64,000 bases of DNA from Stomorhina lunata (GCA_933228675.1 OW121745.1:2907989-2971988); one strand, 5' to 3'; positions 41,135-53,230 are shown, counted from the stretch's first letter. Translations and numbers: made by a program. Notes: generated by a model not told the origin, from the sequence alone.

Positions 41135-41825
41135 CTATGGCATCTCCCACCTAGTCCTTGAAAGCCCTCCCGCCGCTGAAGTAACTACTCCATAAATGAA
41201 GTTCGCGAAAGCCAACACTATGAAGCCTGTCGAGAACTCCATCCCACGAGAGATAATCAAACGCACCCTTAAAATCGACAAATAAGCCAAGGACATACTT
41301 GCCAGAAGAGTCACTAACACATCGCTTAACATGCATCCACGCATCTTCTACGGATCTCCCCTCCTTAAATCCAAACTGGAACTCAGAAGGTGTCTCATTG
41401 ATGTCCTAATTTAGTCGCGTCACCATTATCCTCTAGAGTACTTTTCCAAGTACTGGGAGGAGACTGATGCCCCGATAAGAGCGAAGATTACTCCTAACTC
41501 TTTCGGGAGACTTCAGAAGAACAACAATTTTGGCACACTTCCAAGCATTAGGAAAATAGCCCTCACTCAGACACTTCCCAAAGACTGACTCCAAGTATTC
41601 AGGTATGACCTTAAAGATGCTTTTACACATCTCTCTAGTCATACCATCAATACCTGGCGATTTTCTACTTCTAACGCGATTAATACTGTCTGTAATTTCC
41701 GATCTTTCCAAGACCGGAGATTGAATCACCTCCCCAATTAGGGGTGAACGATCAACTGATTCCGCCCTAGGAAAGAAAACCCCCAGCAGTATGTCCATGC
41801 ATTCCTTCCAAGTAGACAATGTCAA
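41135..41825 (-). pseudogene. RX-7 reverse transcriptase fragments
   Basis: 41825-41433: RVRSRKSPGIDGMTREMCKSI, FGKCLSEGYFPNAWKCAKIV, SYRGISLLPVLGKVL. 41344-41135: HVKRCVSDSSGKYVLGLFVDFKGAFDYL, the block with the first catalytic Asp. The frame breaks at about 41400. The YADD block is deleted. Confidence 0.8.
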
Positions 41826-42167
41826 GACACATCAGTTCGGTTCTTCTTACCCCTGCGGATGCGGTAAACCTCACCCCAGGGGTCATCCCTATTGTCCCGT
41901 ACTAAGCTCCTCCATTCGTCCTCTTTTACCTTACCTATTCTGTTCTTGTACGTTCTTAGGTTGGTCAAATATTGGTACGTCTGGCTCTCTGGAATTCCTT
42001 CCTGAGACGCCTGACGGACCTACGCATCGTATCCAGCTCGCTAGTCCACCATTTGACCCTACTTGGCCTTAGTCTTCGACTACGACCAAGTACAGCATCA
42101 TTGACCGTGCAAAGCTACTGATCAATTTTGCTAACCTGGTCATTTATCGTCAGTTGCCTAAAGTCTT

Positions 42168-42907
42168 CTATTGGAAACATCCATGTTTCCGCCCTAAAAC
42201 TTCCTGGTAATAGTCCCAGTTCGCATTATGTAAACGCCACCTCCTAGGAGATAGTACAGTCTGCCAAGTTCGTCTTTGATAAGAGAACACAATCTCAATG
42301 AGATTATGATCACTTATCCCCCAATCGTCACACACCCTCCACCTAAAGTCGAAAGCTGTCATTGCTACCCCATTTGCAGCCGTCACGTCAATGTCACTGA
42401 CGCCCATAGGACCATCGAAGGTATATAAATCACTCGGCTCATTAATAGAGCCGACCCCCGTTCGGAAGTATTTCCGGACATCTTAGAGAACCACATAGGA
42501 GAAGATGCATTGGCGTCAAGACCCAGGATAATCGGAATGCTACTCTCCTGGAGTAGCACCGTATCCATATACCTTAGATAGAGTTCTAAAGGAGCGCCAA
42601 ACCTTCAATAGATACTAGCCAACAGTATCCTCCCGAAACCCCCTTCTACAGAAATACAGACCCCCCATTGACTTGAACTAATAACCGTACTGTTAAAGTC
42701 ATAGTCATCAACAACAATTTCAGAGCCTCCCAAAAGGTCCGTTAACACTCGCATACCCCCCGGCAAACCTCTAACACCACCATGCCTGAAACATGGCTCC
42801 TGCAGTAACGCAAAAGGAGCTCTTCGTCGACGCATCGCCTGCCAAAACTTACAAGTGGCCTCATACGACCTCTGGCAATTAAATTGATGAATTGTTATCT
42901 CCTCCAT
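42168..42907 (-). pseudogene. RX-7 ORF2 endonuclease
   Basis: Begins MEEITIHQFNCQRSYEA at 42907, right after the ORF1 stop. Frames 42907-42605, 42568-42383 and 42407-42168 cover RGLPGGMRVL, ILGLDANASSPMW, MGVSDIDVTAANG and WGISDHNLIEIVFS. A ~45-bp deletion lies after SGNTSE (about 42463), and small indels occur near 42600 and 42390. Confidence 0.8.
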
Positions 42908-42908
42908 T

Positions 42909-44198
42909 CTAATGCCTAGCGTTCACCCTAGCAATCATCGCATCATATAAGGGACATGCTACAGACATCATCAAATGAACCGAGGGCAAGCCCTTGAAAT
43001 GACAATTCCTACAACGTAGAGGATTCGGACACCTCGGGGCAAGATGCCCAGAGATACCGCATCTTCTACACGTGTCTTCACGCATCCTACAGTCACGAAC
43101 TCGGTCAAATGAGAGACAGCGGTAGCAAGCTGGCACGGCCGAGAGCTCCCTTACAGCGAAGCGGAACCACTTAATGTAGGCCCCAGCACCAAACAACTGT
43201 TCCAACACTTGGTTGGTAACCTCCAAAATGACATTCACCTGGCCCTTATCAGCAGCATTCCAAGGTGGAGACACCAAGCGAACACTCCTGGTAAAAGCCT
43301 CAGGAGATGTCTTACCCTTCAAGTTCAAGTCGTAAAGTTCTGACATGAATTCGTCAGGTGATATCTCCTTGCGAACCCGCTATACCGTGACTTTAGGACC
43401 GAGCTTATCCACCAACGAAACTTCTAATCCTACCTCCTCAAACTTCTTGTTGTCAACAATTTTTCTTCGCTCTGCAAAGGAGGGCGTGCGAATCACAGCG
43501 CCTCCATCCCTGATTGGTCGCACCTCGTGCACCCTAACACCCAGAGAGGGTCCCACCTCACCAACCACTTTATCTACCACCTCCTTTGAGGTGGTCGGAA
43601 CTCCCTTACCTTTCACTATCACGGACCACGTTTCCACCGGTTTTGGTATAACCTTCGGAGGTACTACTGGCACCTGAGTATTTTGCCTGGCAGGAGCAGC
43701 AGGCAAAGGCAAGCTCTGCTTAACTCCTCTAGCCTCCAGCCGCCCCCTCAACCTCTAGTTGTCACCAGCGATCCTCATTAGTAGCTCTTCGTACGGGGAC
43801 GAGCAGAACATGACCTTCTTGGCCACCTCCGCACTCACCCCATCCGAAAAGACCACCTCGAGTAAATCGTTGGTGATCAACTTAATGTTACTCACCACAT
43901 CATGCTCTTTACCACCTACAAACGTCGGTATGGCCGAAGTAGTCACGGCCCTCTTTTTTGCGCGTGATTTGCCCCTAACTGCCTGCCGATGCACTTTCCT
44001 CCATCATCTTTTCCACCTGCCCACGAGGAAGGGGGATGGATGGAACCGCGAACCCAACAGTTCCAGCAACAACATCACCATCTCTATCAGCTGCCTCCTT
44101 AGCAGCACGCCACGCCTGCGGGGTACCTGGCTTGTACCGCTTCCTGACACCCCCAAAGGCGGCACCTTTCTGACGTCATCAGGATAAAGAGGGCGCAA
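42909..44198 (-). pseudogene. RX-7 ORF1
   Basis: Best-preserved C-terminus of the family: 43346-42909 has SELYDLNLKGKTSPEAFTRSVRL..., then three knuckles CYRCLSFDRVRDC, CRRCGISGHLAPRC and CRNCHFKGLPSVH, ending NARH. Upstream, 43751-43380 has RVHEVRPIRDGGAVIRTPS, 43994-43755 the helical RYEELLMRIAG-type segment, and 44198-44004 the N-terminus. Frame breaks occur at about 43375, 43752 and 44000. Confidence 0.82.
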
Positions 44199-44585
44199 AA
44201 TCCAAAACGTTAAACTGAGAAAACCAAAAAACTCGCCGAGTTGTCAACAATCACCAAAAATACTTTGAGGTTAAGTATTTGAACCTAAAAAATTTGCCCA
44301 CTGGAGCACCCGCCAGCGGAGTCTCATATTTTTTTTTTTTTGTATTTTACTATTTTCTTTTTAAAGTCACTGTCTTTCAAGATTTCACAAAATTTCATGT
44401 CCCTTTTACTCTTACTATTGTTTATGTTGACCAGCGGAACACCCGTCCACAGGAGTCTCAAAACAATAACACTTGCACTTTTAACACTTTAAATAACGCA
44501 ACGAGGCGTTTATATTTATATATTTAAAATATTTTTGCTCGACTTCCGCACACGTCTTATTACTTCAACTGTTAAACACCGAATG
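44199..44585 (-). other. RX-7 5' UTR
   Basis: About 390 bp; 44340-44580 is alike to RX-5 5' UTR 35610-35802 (CTCGACTTCCGCACACGTCTTATTACTTC in both, with one change). There is a poly-T run at 44329-44340. No gene. Confidence 0.65.
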
Positions 44586-44630
44586 GTAGATGCGGACAGA
44601 TCTGAATTTGGTTAATGCAAGTACCTGCCA
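44586..44630 (-). mobile_element. RX-8: last ~45 nt of an RX 3' UTR
   Basis: GTAGATGCGGACAG then TGCAAGTACCTGCCATTGT, as in RX-4 15016-15063. Homology stops at about 44630. It is a 5'-truncated tail at the RX-7 5' end. Confidence 0.75.
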
Positions 44631-44826
44631 TTGTACCTTGCCACAATGTTTAATTGGGGCGTAAAAATGTGGAAATGTTTGAGGTGTTCCACTTGGATTT
44701 TATATTGAAAAATACAATTTTATTTTCAGTTTTAAAAGTTTATTTTATTCACGGTATATTAGAACTGTGTGCCTTGCTTCTTGCACTACGACTAAATTCT
44801 TATGATCTAATGTATATACATATACA
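44631..44826. other. Unassigned AT-rich sequence
   Basis: About 200 bp between the RX-8 tail and the TA tract. No gene, repeat or RNA is recognised. Confidence 0.4.
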
Positions 44827-45206
<380 letters not shown>

Positions 45207-45399
45207 GGCCCGAGGAGAAAATATCGATACAACAGTAAATGCCATGCCTTTTTAGGCCATACAACATATCTCTCTTCGAAAGACTTCCATGCTAGTACGA
45301 CTATAAAACACAAAAGAAAACTTTTCCGATATCTTTCTTCAAGTGTTCAAATACTAATGTAAAATTTTATTTTTACGTTCTCCATCATAACTTGAAAAT
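45207..45399. other. Unassigned sequence before the 28S fragment
   Basis: About 190 bp with no recognised feature. Confidence 0.35.
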
Positions 45400-45765
45400 T
45401 TTCGGCTCTCACCTTAGACTTAGGACCGACTAACTCGCAATTACCCACTGTTCACACGAAATCATTCTCTACTTCAGTCATCCAAAGTCTCATTCTATTA
45501 TTTGCTACTATCACCAAGATATGTGTCAATGGCAGCACCATGAGGCTTACGCCTAATACTTCTATGCTCACCATTGTACCCTCCAACTCACTAAAGTTTC
45601 AAAGTAATAATCCGACCGAAATTGGACATAAACCATCTACTTTAGCGGTTATGTATAGGTATACAACTTAAGGGCTGGTTGCTTCGGCAGGTGAGGTATT
45701 ATACAGTCCTTCGCAGATTGACTTTCATGTCCACCATCCTGCTGTTTTAAGCAGTCTACCCTCTT
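45400..45765 (-). rRNA. 28S rRNA gene fragment (degenerate)
   Basis: The plus strand reads the complement of insect 28S: CTTAGGACCGACTAACTCG, CACTGTTCACACGAAA, TTTGCTACTATCACCAAGAT, CATTGTACC...ACTCACTAAAGTTTC, TTTAGCGGTTATGTATAGG, GTTGCTTCGGCAGGTGAG, CATCCTGCTGTTTTAAGCA. Many substitutions and small gaps relative to 28S as I remember it. Only about 370 nt, so a pseudogene piece. Part of it (45502-45546) recurs at 8984-9028. Confidence 0.85.
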
Positions 45766-46093
45766 TATGGAGTTTGTATGAGTTGTTAATTTGGGCAACG
45801 TAACATAACGTTTAGTTTGTTCAATGAAATTTAAGTTATAAGAAGTTAAGTCATAAAATAATATACAGTTTGTCAAGTAATTCTTTGCACTATACAGAAA
45901 TATTGAAAATGTAATTTAAATTTCGAAAATTAAACATCAAATCATTTAAATACCGTTAATGTAACTGTTTACTGCAAAAAGTCGTAAAAAATTTAACATA
46001 CTTTTCAAATAAAGTTGAAGTAATTATTGATATGTTTTTCTAAATGAAAATTTGCTTACCGATATTTTAACTAAATTTTAACACCTGCAAAAA
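45766..46093. other. AT-rich interval with an inverted match to 17266-17330
   Basis: 45810-45893 is the reverse complement of 17266-17330 (GACTTAACTTCTTATAACTT in that copy). The rest has no gene. Confidence 0.5.
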
Positions 46094-46565
46094 TTTCGAG
46101 GAAGACACATTTCTTTTGTGCGGTTACCGCGTAAAAAAATCTATTTAAAAATATTTTTATTTTGATTTCATAAGGGATTACCTTTAGGCTTGTATGGTCA
46201 GTTATTTTATTTTTAGTGTAAATAAAACTTCAAAATTTTTTCATTTACATTCTCCCAACGTTTCGTTTCTTTGTTGGAAACTTCTTCAGGGGACTTTGAG
46301 TCTGCTTTATTTTATCTTAATTGCATTTTTTTGTGTTGTTTATTTTTTCTTTAACTATTTAATTAAAACTAAAAAACTGGACATCAACGAACAAATTTTT
46401 GTATAAATAAATAAATAATTAAAATAAATACTGACAACACTAAAAAAAACAAAAACCGAAGTCAAGTTATCCTTAACTCTAATATCACAAAAAAAAATAT
46501 TTTTTTTGCGCGATTTTTTTTATGGTCCCGAGTAACCGCACAAAAAAAGAGGTTCCAGTGTACTG
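46094..46565. repeat. MITE-like element with pogo/Tigger-like ends
   Basis: The right end, read inverted, is CACTGGAACCTCTTTTTTTG then TGCGGTTACTCGG. The left end has ACATTTCTTTTGTGCGGTTACC. The ends are similar inverted repeats about 440-470 bp apart, next to TA on the right. No transposase between them. The left end is diverged, so the boundary is approximate. Confidence 0.45.
46251..46290 (-). ncRNA. Hammerhead-like motif, Penelope-type
   Basis: The minus strand reads CTGAAGA, a short stem GTTTC / GAAAC with loop CAACAAA, then GAAACGTTGGG. This resembles the hammerhead core (CUGANGA ... GAAAC) found in Penelope-like element repeats. Stems I and III are not clear by eye. No Penelope RT is nearby. 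It is inside the MITE-like interval. Confidence 0.35.
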
Positions 46566-46599
46566 TGTATAGAGCGGTTCGCCTTCCATAAAACAAAAG

Positions 46600-46956
46600 T
46601 TGGGTCAAACACCCCCTAGGATTAAAGATAATGTAAAAATAATTCAAAAATTTAATTTTATTTGTTTACCACGCCTACAAATACCGCCCTTTTTGTATTT
46701 TGTTAACTGTGTCGCCATCTTTAGTCCGATCATAACATTGTATGTATCGGTTTTCGCGGCTCTGCAAGAGCTACATTTCTCTCTTTGATTTTTTTTTACT
46801 ACCACGTCAACTTATAGTCATAACCATAGATGCCCAATGTTATAGTATTAGTGAGAATGACAAAATAACACATGAAGAAAACAATTTCCTATCCATTTTA
46901 TTTAGTCGTCAGCGAGATTGCGACGAATGCACATGTTTGGCTGGTGTTGTCATTTT
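46600..46956 (-). repeat. Inverted fragment related to block A and repeat D
   Basis: 46660-46735 is the complement of the 24150-24210 region (plus strand here ACTGTGTCGCCATCTTTAGT), and 46745-46790 matches upstream block A (GCAAGAGC/GGGCTC region near 24110). 46800-46956 has no recognised content. Confidence 0.55.
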
Positions 46957-47094
46957 TTTCTGTTTCTGTTTTTAACAAAAGGAAAAAAGTACTCTTGAAT
47001 GTAAAAGGGTGTTACAGAAAATGTTTTAATAAGTTATGTCTATAGAAAAAATAGTTATATGCATTTGATTTATTCCTAATTAAAAGAATTTTTT
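46957..47094 (+). repeat. Left edge of duplicated block B
   Basis: Matches 17609-17701 plus 22939-23028 of block A with Gypsy-B absent, so it is the empty site of Gypsy-B. It ends in six T at 47089-47094, next to the R element. Confidence 0.85.
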
Positions 47095-47907
47095 ATACCC
47101 TTCACTATTAGGTGAAAGGGTATTATAATTTTTTAATCCCTTTTGTAATTTTTATTAGTGATCGTAGACCCCATAAAAATTATACCGATCGACTCAAAAT
47201 CGGGAGGAGAATCGATTAGGCGATGTCCGTCTGTCTGTCTGTCTGTTGAAATGAAGTTTCTGAAGTCCCTGGAGGATGGACCTACATAAATTATATACCA
47301 GATTTTAGGAAATTCTCCCGCAATGAACGCTATTCAATTTCATTAAAATCGGTTTATAAACACCGAAAATATCGAAAAAATACCAAAAATTAGGCGAAAA
47401 TTTTAAAATTTTTGATTGAAACACACTTTTAAATAATAAGAGAAACAAGATACTCCTGGTGTACATGTGATAATATATTATATATCAGATTGTAGGAAAT
47501 GGTTCCCCAAAGCACTCTGTTTAGCAAAATCGGTCTATAAACAACTGATATACAGCCAAAACACTAAATTTGATGTATCGCAAATTGCCCAAAGTACGCG
47601 TTAGAGAATGTTTGTTGAAAAACTGAAATGCAGAAACCATCCTCCTGGAGCACGGACATACATAAATTTTGTTTTAGATTTTAGGAAATCACCCCGCCAA
47701 GCACATTATAAAATTTTATCAAAACCGGTCCATAAACAACTGAGATATCGCCAAAACACTACTTGTGATGTACAGCAAATTGCCCAAAGTACGTGTCTAA
47801 GAAATTTTGTTGACATTTTGTAAGTATTGTTTCAGCGATATCTCTGGTGTTTATGGACCGATTGTGATGAAATTTGACAGCGTTCTTTGTGGGAGGATTT
47901 CCTAAAA
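47095..47907 (+). repeat. Outer R element, 5' part
   Basis: Begins ATACCCTTCACTATTAGGTGAAAGGGTAT, a terminal hairpin (ACCCTTCAC...GGTGAAAGGGT). CTGT repeats follow at 47227-47247, then three loose ~170-bp repeats (AGGAAAT...AAATCGGT.TATAAACA). Non-coding. Cut by the Helitron at CCTAAAA^TCT. Confidence 0.8.
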
Positions 47908-48491
47908 TCTATATATATAAAAATGAATGTGTGTTTGTTTGTGGGTTTGTTTGAAGTCTATAGACGGCTAAACGGCCGGACCGATTTTCATGAAATTTTA
48001 AGAGCACTTTTCTGTATATCTGGAAGGAACTATAGGCTACTTTTTATTTTGAAATTTTAAGTAGGGGAGGTGCCACGCCAACATACCCAATAAGTATTTA
48101 ATGCCTCATATCTCATAAACTACAACAGCTAGAGTACTCAAATTTTGTATGGACGACTTTGACGTATATATGAACAAAATGGGCGGGTTGGTTATAGTTG
48201 GCGTGTCACCTCCAATATAAAAAATATTAATTCTGTATATCTAAGAATATATAACTTTTACTTCTAAAATTTTGTCGAAGCAATTTCAGTATCAATAGCA
48301 ATAGGGGGCGTGACACCTCCCATATGTATATATTTAAAAACGGCGGTACCGATTTTTTTGAAATTTTAACAGTACCTTCCTGTATGTCTGGAAGGAACTG
48401 CAGGCTACTTTTTATTTTAAAATTTCAAGTAGGCGGTTAAACATTTATTTTGTGGGTGATCATATTGTGATAAATTAAAAACAAACAAAAA
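47908..48491 (+). other. Helitron 5' non-coding region
   Basis: About 580 bp before the Rep/helicase ATG. The block GGAAGGAACT..AGGCTACTTTTTATTTT occurs twice (48023 and 48390). The promoter is not identified. Confidence 0.6.
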
Positions 48492-49193
48492 ATGCCACCT
48501 AAAAAATCTTCGCTTTCTAAACGCACCAAAAATGCAGTTTATTTACAATCACAAAGGGCTAACGAAACTCCTGAAGAACGTGATCTCGTCTGAGTGTTGA
48601 AAGGTCTAGAGCCTCTACATCTAGAGCTGCGGAGACACCAGATCAACGTGATGCACGTGTAGAAGGAGAGAGGATACGAGCATCAACATATAGAGCTGCT
48701 GAAACACCTGAGCAACGTGATGCACGTCTTAGAAGAAAACGATCCCAAACATCAAGATCAAGAACTGATGAGACGTCGGTTCAACACGATGTACGCCTAG
48801 AAGAAGAAAGGATTCGAGCATCAACATCTAGAGCTGCTGAGACACCTGATGAACGTGATGCACGCCTTCATAATCAAAGAATACGACAATCTGCTTTAAG
48901 AGCTGTTGAGATATCTGAGGAGCAAGATGAACGTCGTCAAGAAAACCGCAATAGAATGGCAACTAATCGTCGAAATGTTTTTCACCAATACGAATGCATA
49001 GCATTTCATTATAGCCCGGAAATGAGTTATAGTGAAGATATATTAGTCGCAATTGGTCCCATGGATAAAATTTGTCTATTTTGCAATGCTTATAGATACA
49101 AGAATGAAGCTCCAGGAATGTGTTGTGCAAACGGGAAAATTGTTTTACCATCGCTACTTCCACCACCAGAACCATTGCAATCACTTATGCCAG
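48492..49193 (+). pseudogene. Helitron Rep/helicase, exon 1 (repeat-rich N-terminus)
   Basis: ATG at 48492 (MPPKKSSLSKRTK). A one-base break near 48585 moves to the frame that stays open to 49193. Five 69-bp repeats follow (RAAETPxxRDxR pattern at 48623, 48692, 48761, 48830, 48899), giving 23-residue highly charged units. Then a zinc-finger region typical of Helitrons (CLFCNAYRYKNEAPGMCC). The exon ends CCAG|GTAGGT. Confidence 0.82.
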
Positions 49194-49259
49194 GTAGGTA
49201 AAAGAAAATTACACGACTATACTACAAATATTTATTTAAAATTATCTTTTTCTATCCAG
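49194..49259 (+). other. Helitron gene intron 1 (66 bp)
   Basis: GTAGGTAAAAG ... TTTTTCTATCCAG. Removing it joins GG|A codon parts and keeps the frame (PG-TNANSQHF). It has a good pyrimidine tract. Confidence 0.75.
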
Positions 49260-49886
49260 GAACGAATGCAAATTCACAGCATTTCTTAACTAAAATAAGA
49301 AAATATAACTCATGTTTTCAGATGACGTCTTTTGGAGCTACTAAAGTTGTACGAGATAATTTTATGCCAACATTCCGTGTTCAAGGGCAAATCTATCATC
49401 GAATGGGATCGATTTTACCAGTTCTAAATGAAGAACCGAAGTTTCTACAAATTTATTTTATAGGCCAATCAGATGACAACGATCAGGTGCACCAACGACA
49501 GCGTTACAACCATGGAACTAAACAACAAATTGTTGCCGATTTACAAGTAATGCTTCACGAAAATAATGAATTGGTAAGAATCTTTAAGCAAGCTAAAGAT
49601 GACCCACGCTTATGTGCAGATGATCACTTCATTACTATTCATGCTGATAAAACACCAGTTGGACAGCACCGAGGACGTTACAATGCACCTACAATGGACG
49701 ATGTGGCAATTTTGATGGTTGGTGATCCAGTGGCGCCACGTGATATTATTGTTCGTCGCCGTGACGATAGAACAAACAGGATAGCTGAAACTCATCGCTC
49801 ATATGATGCGCTTCAGTATCCAATTATTTTCCCATTTGGGGAAGATGGATATAATTTTGAATTACGGCAAATTAATCCAGTATCAA
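49260..49886 (+). CDS. Helitron Rep/helicase, exon 2
   Basis: Open throughout. Contains QHFLTKIRKYNSCFQMTSFGA, PTFRVQGQIYHRMGSI, VDRRR-type basic patch (IIVRRRDDRTNRIAETH) and YDALQYPIIFPFGEDGY, blocks of the Helitron-like N-terminal domain before Rep. Ends with TCAA|GTAAGT. Confidence 0.85.
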
Positions 49887-49970
49887 GTAAGTTAAAATTC
49901 TTTAAAATCTTATCTTATTATATACCAAATCTTATCATAATTTAATAAATTTTTTACTTTTTAATTACAG
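49887..49970 (+). other. Helitron gene intron 2 (84 bp)
   Basis: GTAAGTTAAAATTC ... TTTTTAATTACAG. The frame is kept across it (PVS-N-QPTMKK). Confidence 0.78.
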
Positions 49971-50644
49971 ATCAACCAACGATGAAAAAAGTGAGTGCAA
50001 TGGATTTCTATGCATATCGCATTATGATACGCCAGAATTCCAATAACCATATTCTAAACTGCCGGGAATTATTTCACCAGTATATTGTTGACATGTATGC
50101 CAAGATTGAAACGGAGCGACTACAATATATACGCCATAATCAGGTCAAACTACGTGCCGACAATTATATTCACCTTCGAGATGCGTTGAATAATCAAAAT
50201 GACTTCAACCCGAATGAACTGGGACAAGCCATTATACTGTCAGCAACGTTTACAGGCAGCCCACGACACATGCAGGAATATTCACAGGATGCAATGACGT
50301 ATGTGCATTCATATGGACGCCCGGATTTATTTATTACATTTACCTGTAATCCTAAGTGGAATGAAATAACATCAGAGTTATCTTCCGGCCAAACTACAGT
50401 ACATCGTCATGACATAACTGCACGTGTATTTAAACAAAAATTAAAATCTCTTATGGATTTTATTGTTAAAATGCGTGTTTTTGGTGAAACAAGGTGTTGG
50501 ATGTATTCGGTCGAGTGGCAAAAGCGGGGATTACAGCATGCACATATCCTTATTTGGTTGGTTCAAAAAATTACGCCTGATCAAATTGATTGTGTAATTT
50601 CTGCGGAAATACCGGATTCCTCTACTGATCCCGATCTACATTAA
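49971..50644 (+). pseudogene. Helitron Rep (HUH) domain, exon 3a
   Basis: MDFYAYRIMIR, LGQAIILSATFTGSPRHMQEYSQDAM, FITFTCNPKW and the HUH motif HAHILIWL (about 50537). The metal-binding HxH is intact. An in-frame TAA at 50642-50644 ends it; the next codons continue the domain (MIHGPCG), so this is a single nonsense mutation. Confidence 0.87.
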
Positions 50645-52888
50645 ATTGTCATCAAAAATATGATTCATGGTCCGTGTGGAATTACAAATCAAAATTCGGT
50701 ATGTATGGCAGACGGAAAATACACAAAAAAATATCCTCGACAATTACTTAAAGACACAATTTCTGGTATTGATGGATATCCACTTTATCGTCGTCGTTCT
50801 GTGGAAGATGATGGACAATCTGTATTGTTAAAGGTACGTGAAAATGAAATTGAAGTTGATAATCGCTGGATAGTACCGTACTGCCCACTGCTTTCGAAAA
50901 CTTGCAAAGCACATATAAATGTGGAGTACTGTAGTTCTGTCAAATCAATAAAGTACATCTGCAAATATGTTACTAAAGGATCAGATATGGCTGTATTTTC
51001 GTTACAAAATCGAAATGACGAAATTTCACAGTACCAGATGGCCCGATACATTAGTAGCAATGAAGCAGTTTGGCGAATATTAGGATTTCTTATACACGAA
51101 CATCATCCTACAGTTGTCCATTTATCTGTGCATCTTGAAAATGGACAACGAGTTTATTTTACGGAAGGAAACGCACGGGAAAGGGCTTCAGCACCGCCGG
51201 CTACAACATTGACATCATATTTCGAATTATGCAGAAATGATTTATTTGCAAAAACATTGCTATATTCTGATATTCCAAAGTATTATACGTGGAATGCATC
51301 AACAAAAAAGTTCCAACGTCGAAAGCAAGGGAAACCTGTTGAAGGCTGTCCAAATTTATATTCCACTGATGCATTAGGTAGATTGTATACTGTTCATCCC
51401 CAGAATGCAGAATGCTTTTATCTCCGAATGCTTCTTAAAAATGTTCGTGGGCCAACTTCATTTCAGGACTTACGTACAGTCGATGACCAAATTTGTGAAA
51501 CGTATAGAGAAGCATGCCAAAAAATGCAGTTGTTGGAAAGCGATTCACATTGGGAAACAACACTTGAAGATGCGTCTACTACCAAAAATCCTGGGCAGAT
51601 CAGAACATTATTTGCAATTATATTGCTATCCTGCTCACCATCCAACCCGAAAGAACTTTGGAACAAATTTAAATCTTTTATGGCTGAAGATATTTTGCAT
51701 CAAATGAGAATTGTCAACAATAACGAAACACTCGATTTCTGTGACGCAATTTATAATGACGCTTTGGTTTTGTTGGAGGACAAATGTTTACAGATTAAAA
51801 ACATGACGTTATCTGAAGTTGGAATGTTTGCACCTATTCGAAGAGTAGAGAATTTACCGCAACTACAACTGGAGCAGATGATGGCTTTTGATACGATAAT
51901 GTCGGCAATTATAAATCAACAAGGAGGATTTTGTTTCATTGATGCACCAGGAGGCACCGGGAAAACTTTTCTCATCTCATTGATTTTAGCTAAAGTTCGT
52001 TCACAAAAGAATATTGCTTTAGCAATTGCATCATCAGGTATTGCAGCAACCCTTTTGGATGGAGGCAGAATTGCGCATTCCGCACTCAAATTACCTTTTA
52101 AAACACAATTTAATGAAGACTACTCATGTAATGTTAAGAAAAATTCTTCAATGGGTAAAATTCTACAAACATGTAAGATCATTGTGTGGGATGAATGCAC
52201 CATGGCGCATAAAAAATCATTAGAAGCTCTTGATCGCTGTTTGCAGGATATGAGAGGCAATTCTAATTTTTTTGGAGGTGCGTTGATTATTTTAGCGGGT
52301 GATTTTCGACAGACACTTCCTGTGATACCTGGTTCAACACCTGCTGATGAACTCAATGCTTGCCTTAAATCATCATATCTCTGGCAGCATGTTCACAAAT
52401 TAAAATTGACAACAAACATGCGTATACAATTGCAACTTGATGATTCAACCTCAATTTTTGCAAAACAATTGCTGGATATAGGAAATGGAGAAATTCCAAT
52501 TGACCAAAACACAAATTGTGTAACGTTTCCTTCTAACTTTTGCACGATCACACAATCAAAGGAAGAGTTAATAGATTGCGTTTTCCCAAATCTTCAACGA
52601 AATTTCAAAAATAGACAGTGGTTATGTGAGCGTGCTTTATTGGCACCCAAAAACATTGACATTAATTGCATCAATAACATAATATTGAATAGAATCGATG
52701 GCAATTTTAAAACATATAAATCCATCGATACTGTAACAAATAATGATGATATCGTCAATTATCCTGTCGAATTTTTGAATTCGCTTGATTTACCTGGATT
52801 TCCACCCCACGAATTGAAGTTAAAAATTGGCGTTCCAATTATTTTACTGCGAAATATTGATCCGCCACGGCTTTGTAATGGTATTTGA
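50645..52888 (+). pseudogene. Helitron Rep Tyr motif and PIF1-like helicase
   Basis: Rep catalytic tyrosines in SIKYICKYVTKGSD (about 50946-50985). Then the SF1 helicase: Walker A APGGTGKTFLISLIL (about 51946), IIVWDECTMAHKKSLEALD (Walker B), ILAGDFRQTLPVIPGS, LTTNMR. An in-frame TGA at 52886-52888 interrupts the last helicase block. Together Rep and helicase nick, unwind and move the element by rolling circle. Confidence 0.9.
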
Positions 52889-53230
52889 TTAACAGTTAAG
52901 AAATTAATGAACAACTTAATCGAAGCAACTATTATAACTGGCAAATATAAAGAAACGGATGTTTTACTACCTCGGATTCCAATGATAACATCGGAAATGC
53001 CATTTGAGTTTAAGCGGTTGCAGTTTCCTATACGCTTGGCCTTTGCAATGACAATAAATAAAACTCAAGGCCAATCCCTACAAGTTTGTGGCATAAATCT
53101 CGAAAATCCATGTTTCTCTCATGGTCAGCTTTTTGTTGCATGCTCGCGGGTGGGAAACCCGTCAGATTTGTATATCTATGCGCCTGAGGGAAAAACGAAA
53201 AATATTGTATATCCTAAGGCTTTACAATAA
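52889..53230 (+). pseudogene. Helitron helicase C-terminus
   Basis: Continues in frame after the TGA: LMNNLIEATIITGKYKE, FEFKRLQFPIRLAFAMTINKTQGQSLQ and GQLFVACSRVGNPSDLYIYAP, the final PIF1 motifs V and VI. Natural stop at 53228-53230. Confidence 0.87.

Larger units (their letters stand above)
40541..44585 (-). mobile_element. RX-7: R1-like element with deleted RT (4.0 kb)
   Basis: 5' UTR 44585 to about 44200, ORF1 44198-42909, ORF2 endonuclease 42907-42168, linker and RT fragments 42100-41135, 3' UTR 41130-40541. The RT from YADD to the C-terminus is missing between about 41135 and 41095. Its 5' end carries four extra bases (AATG) compared with RX-5 before the next RX tail. Confidence 0.86.
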
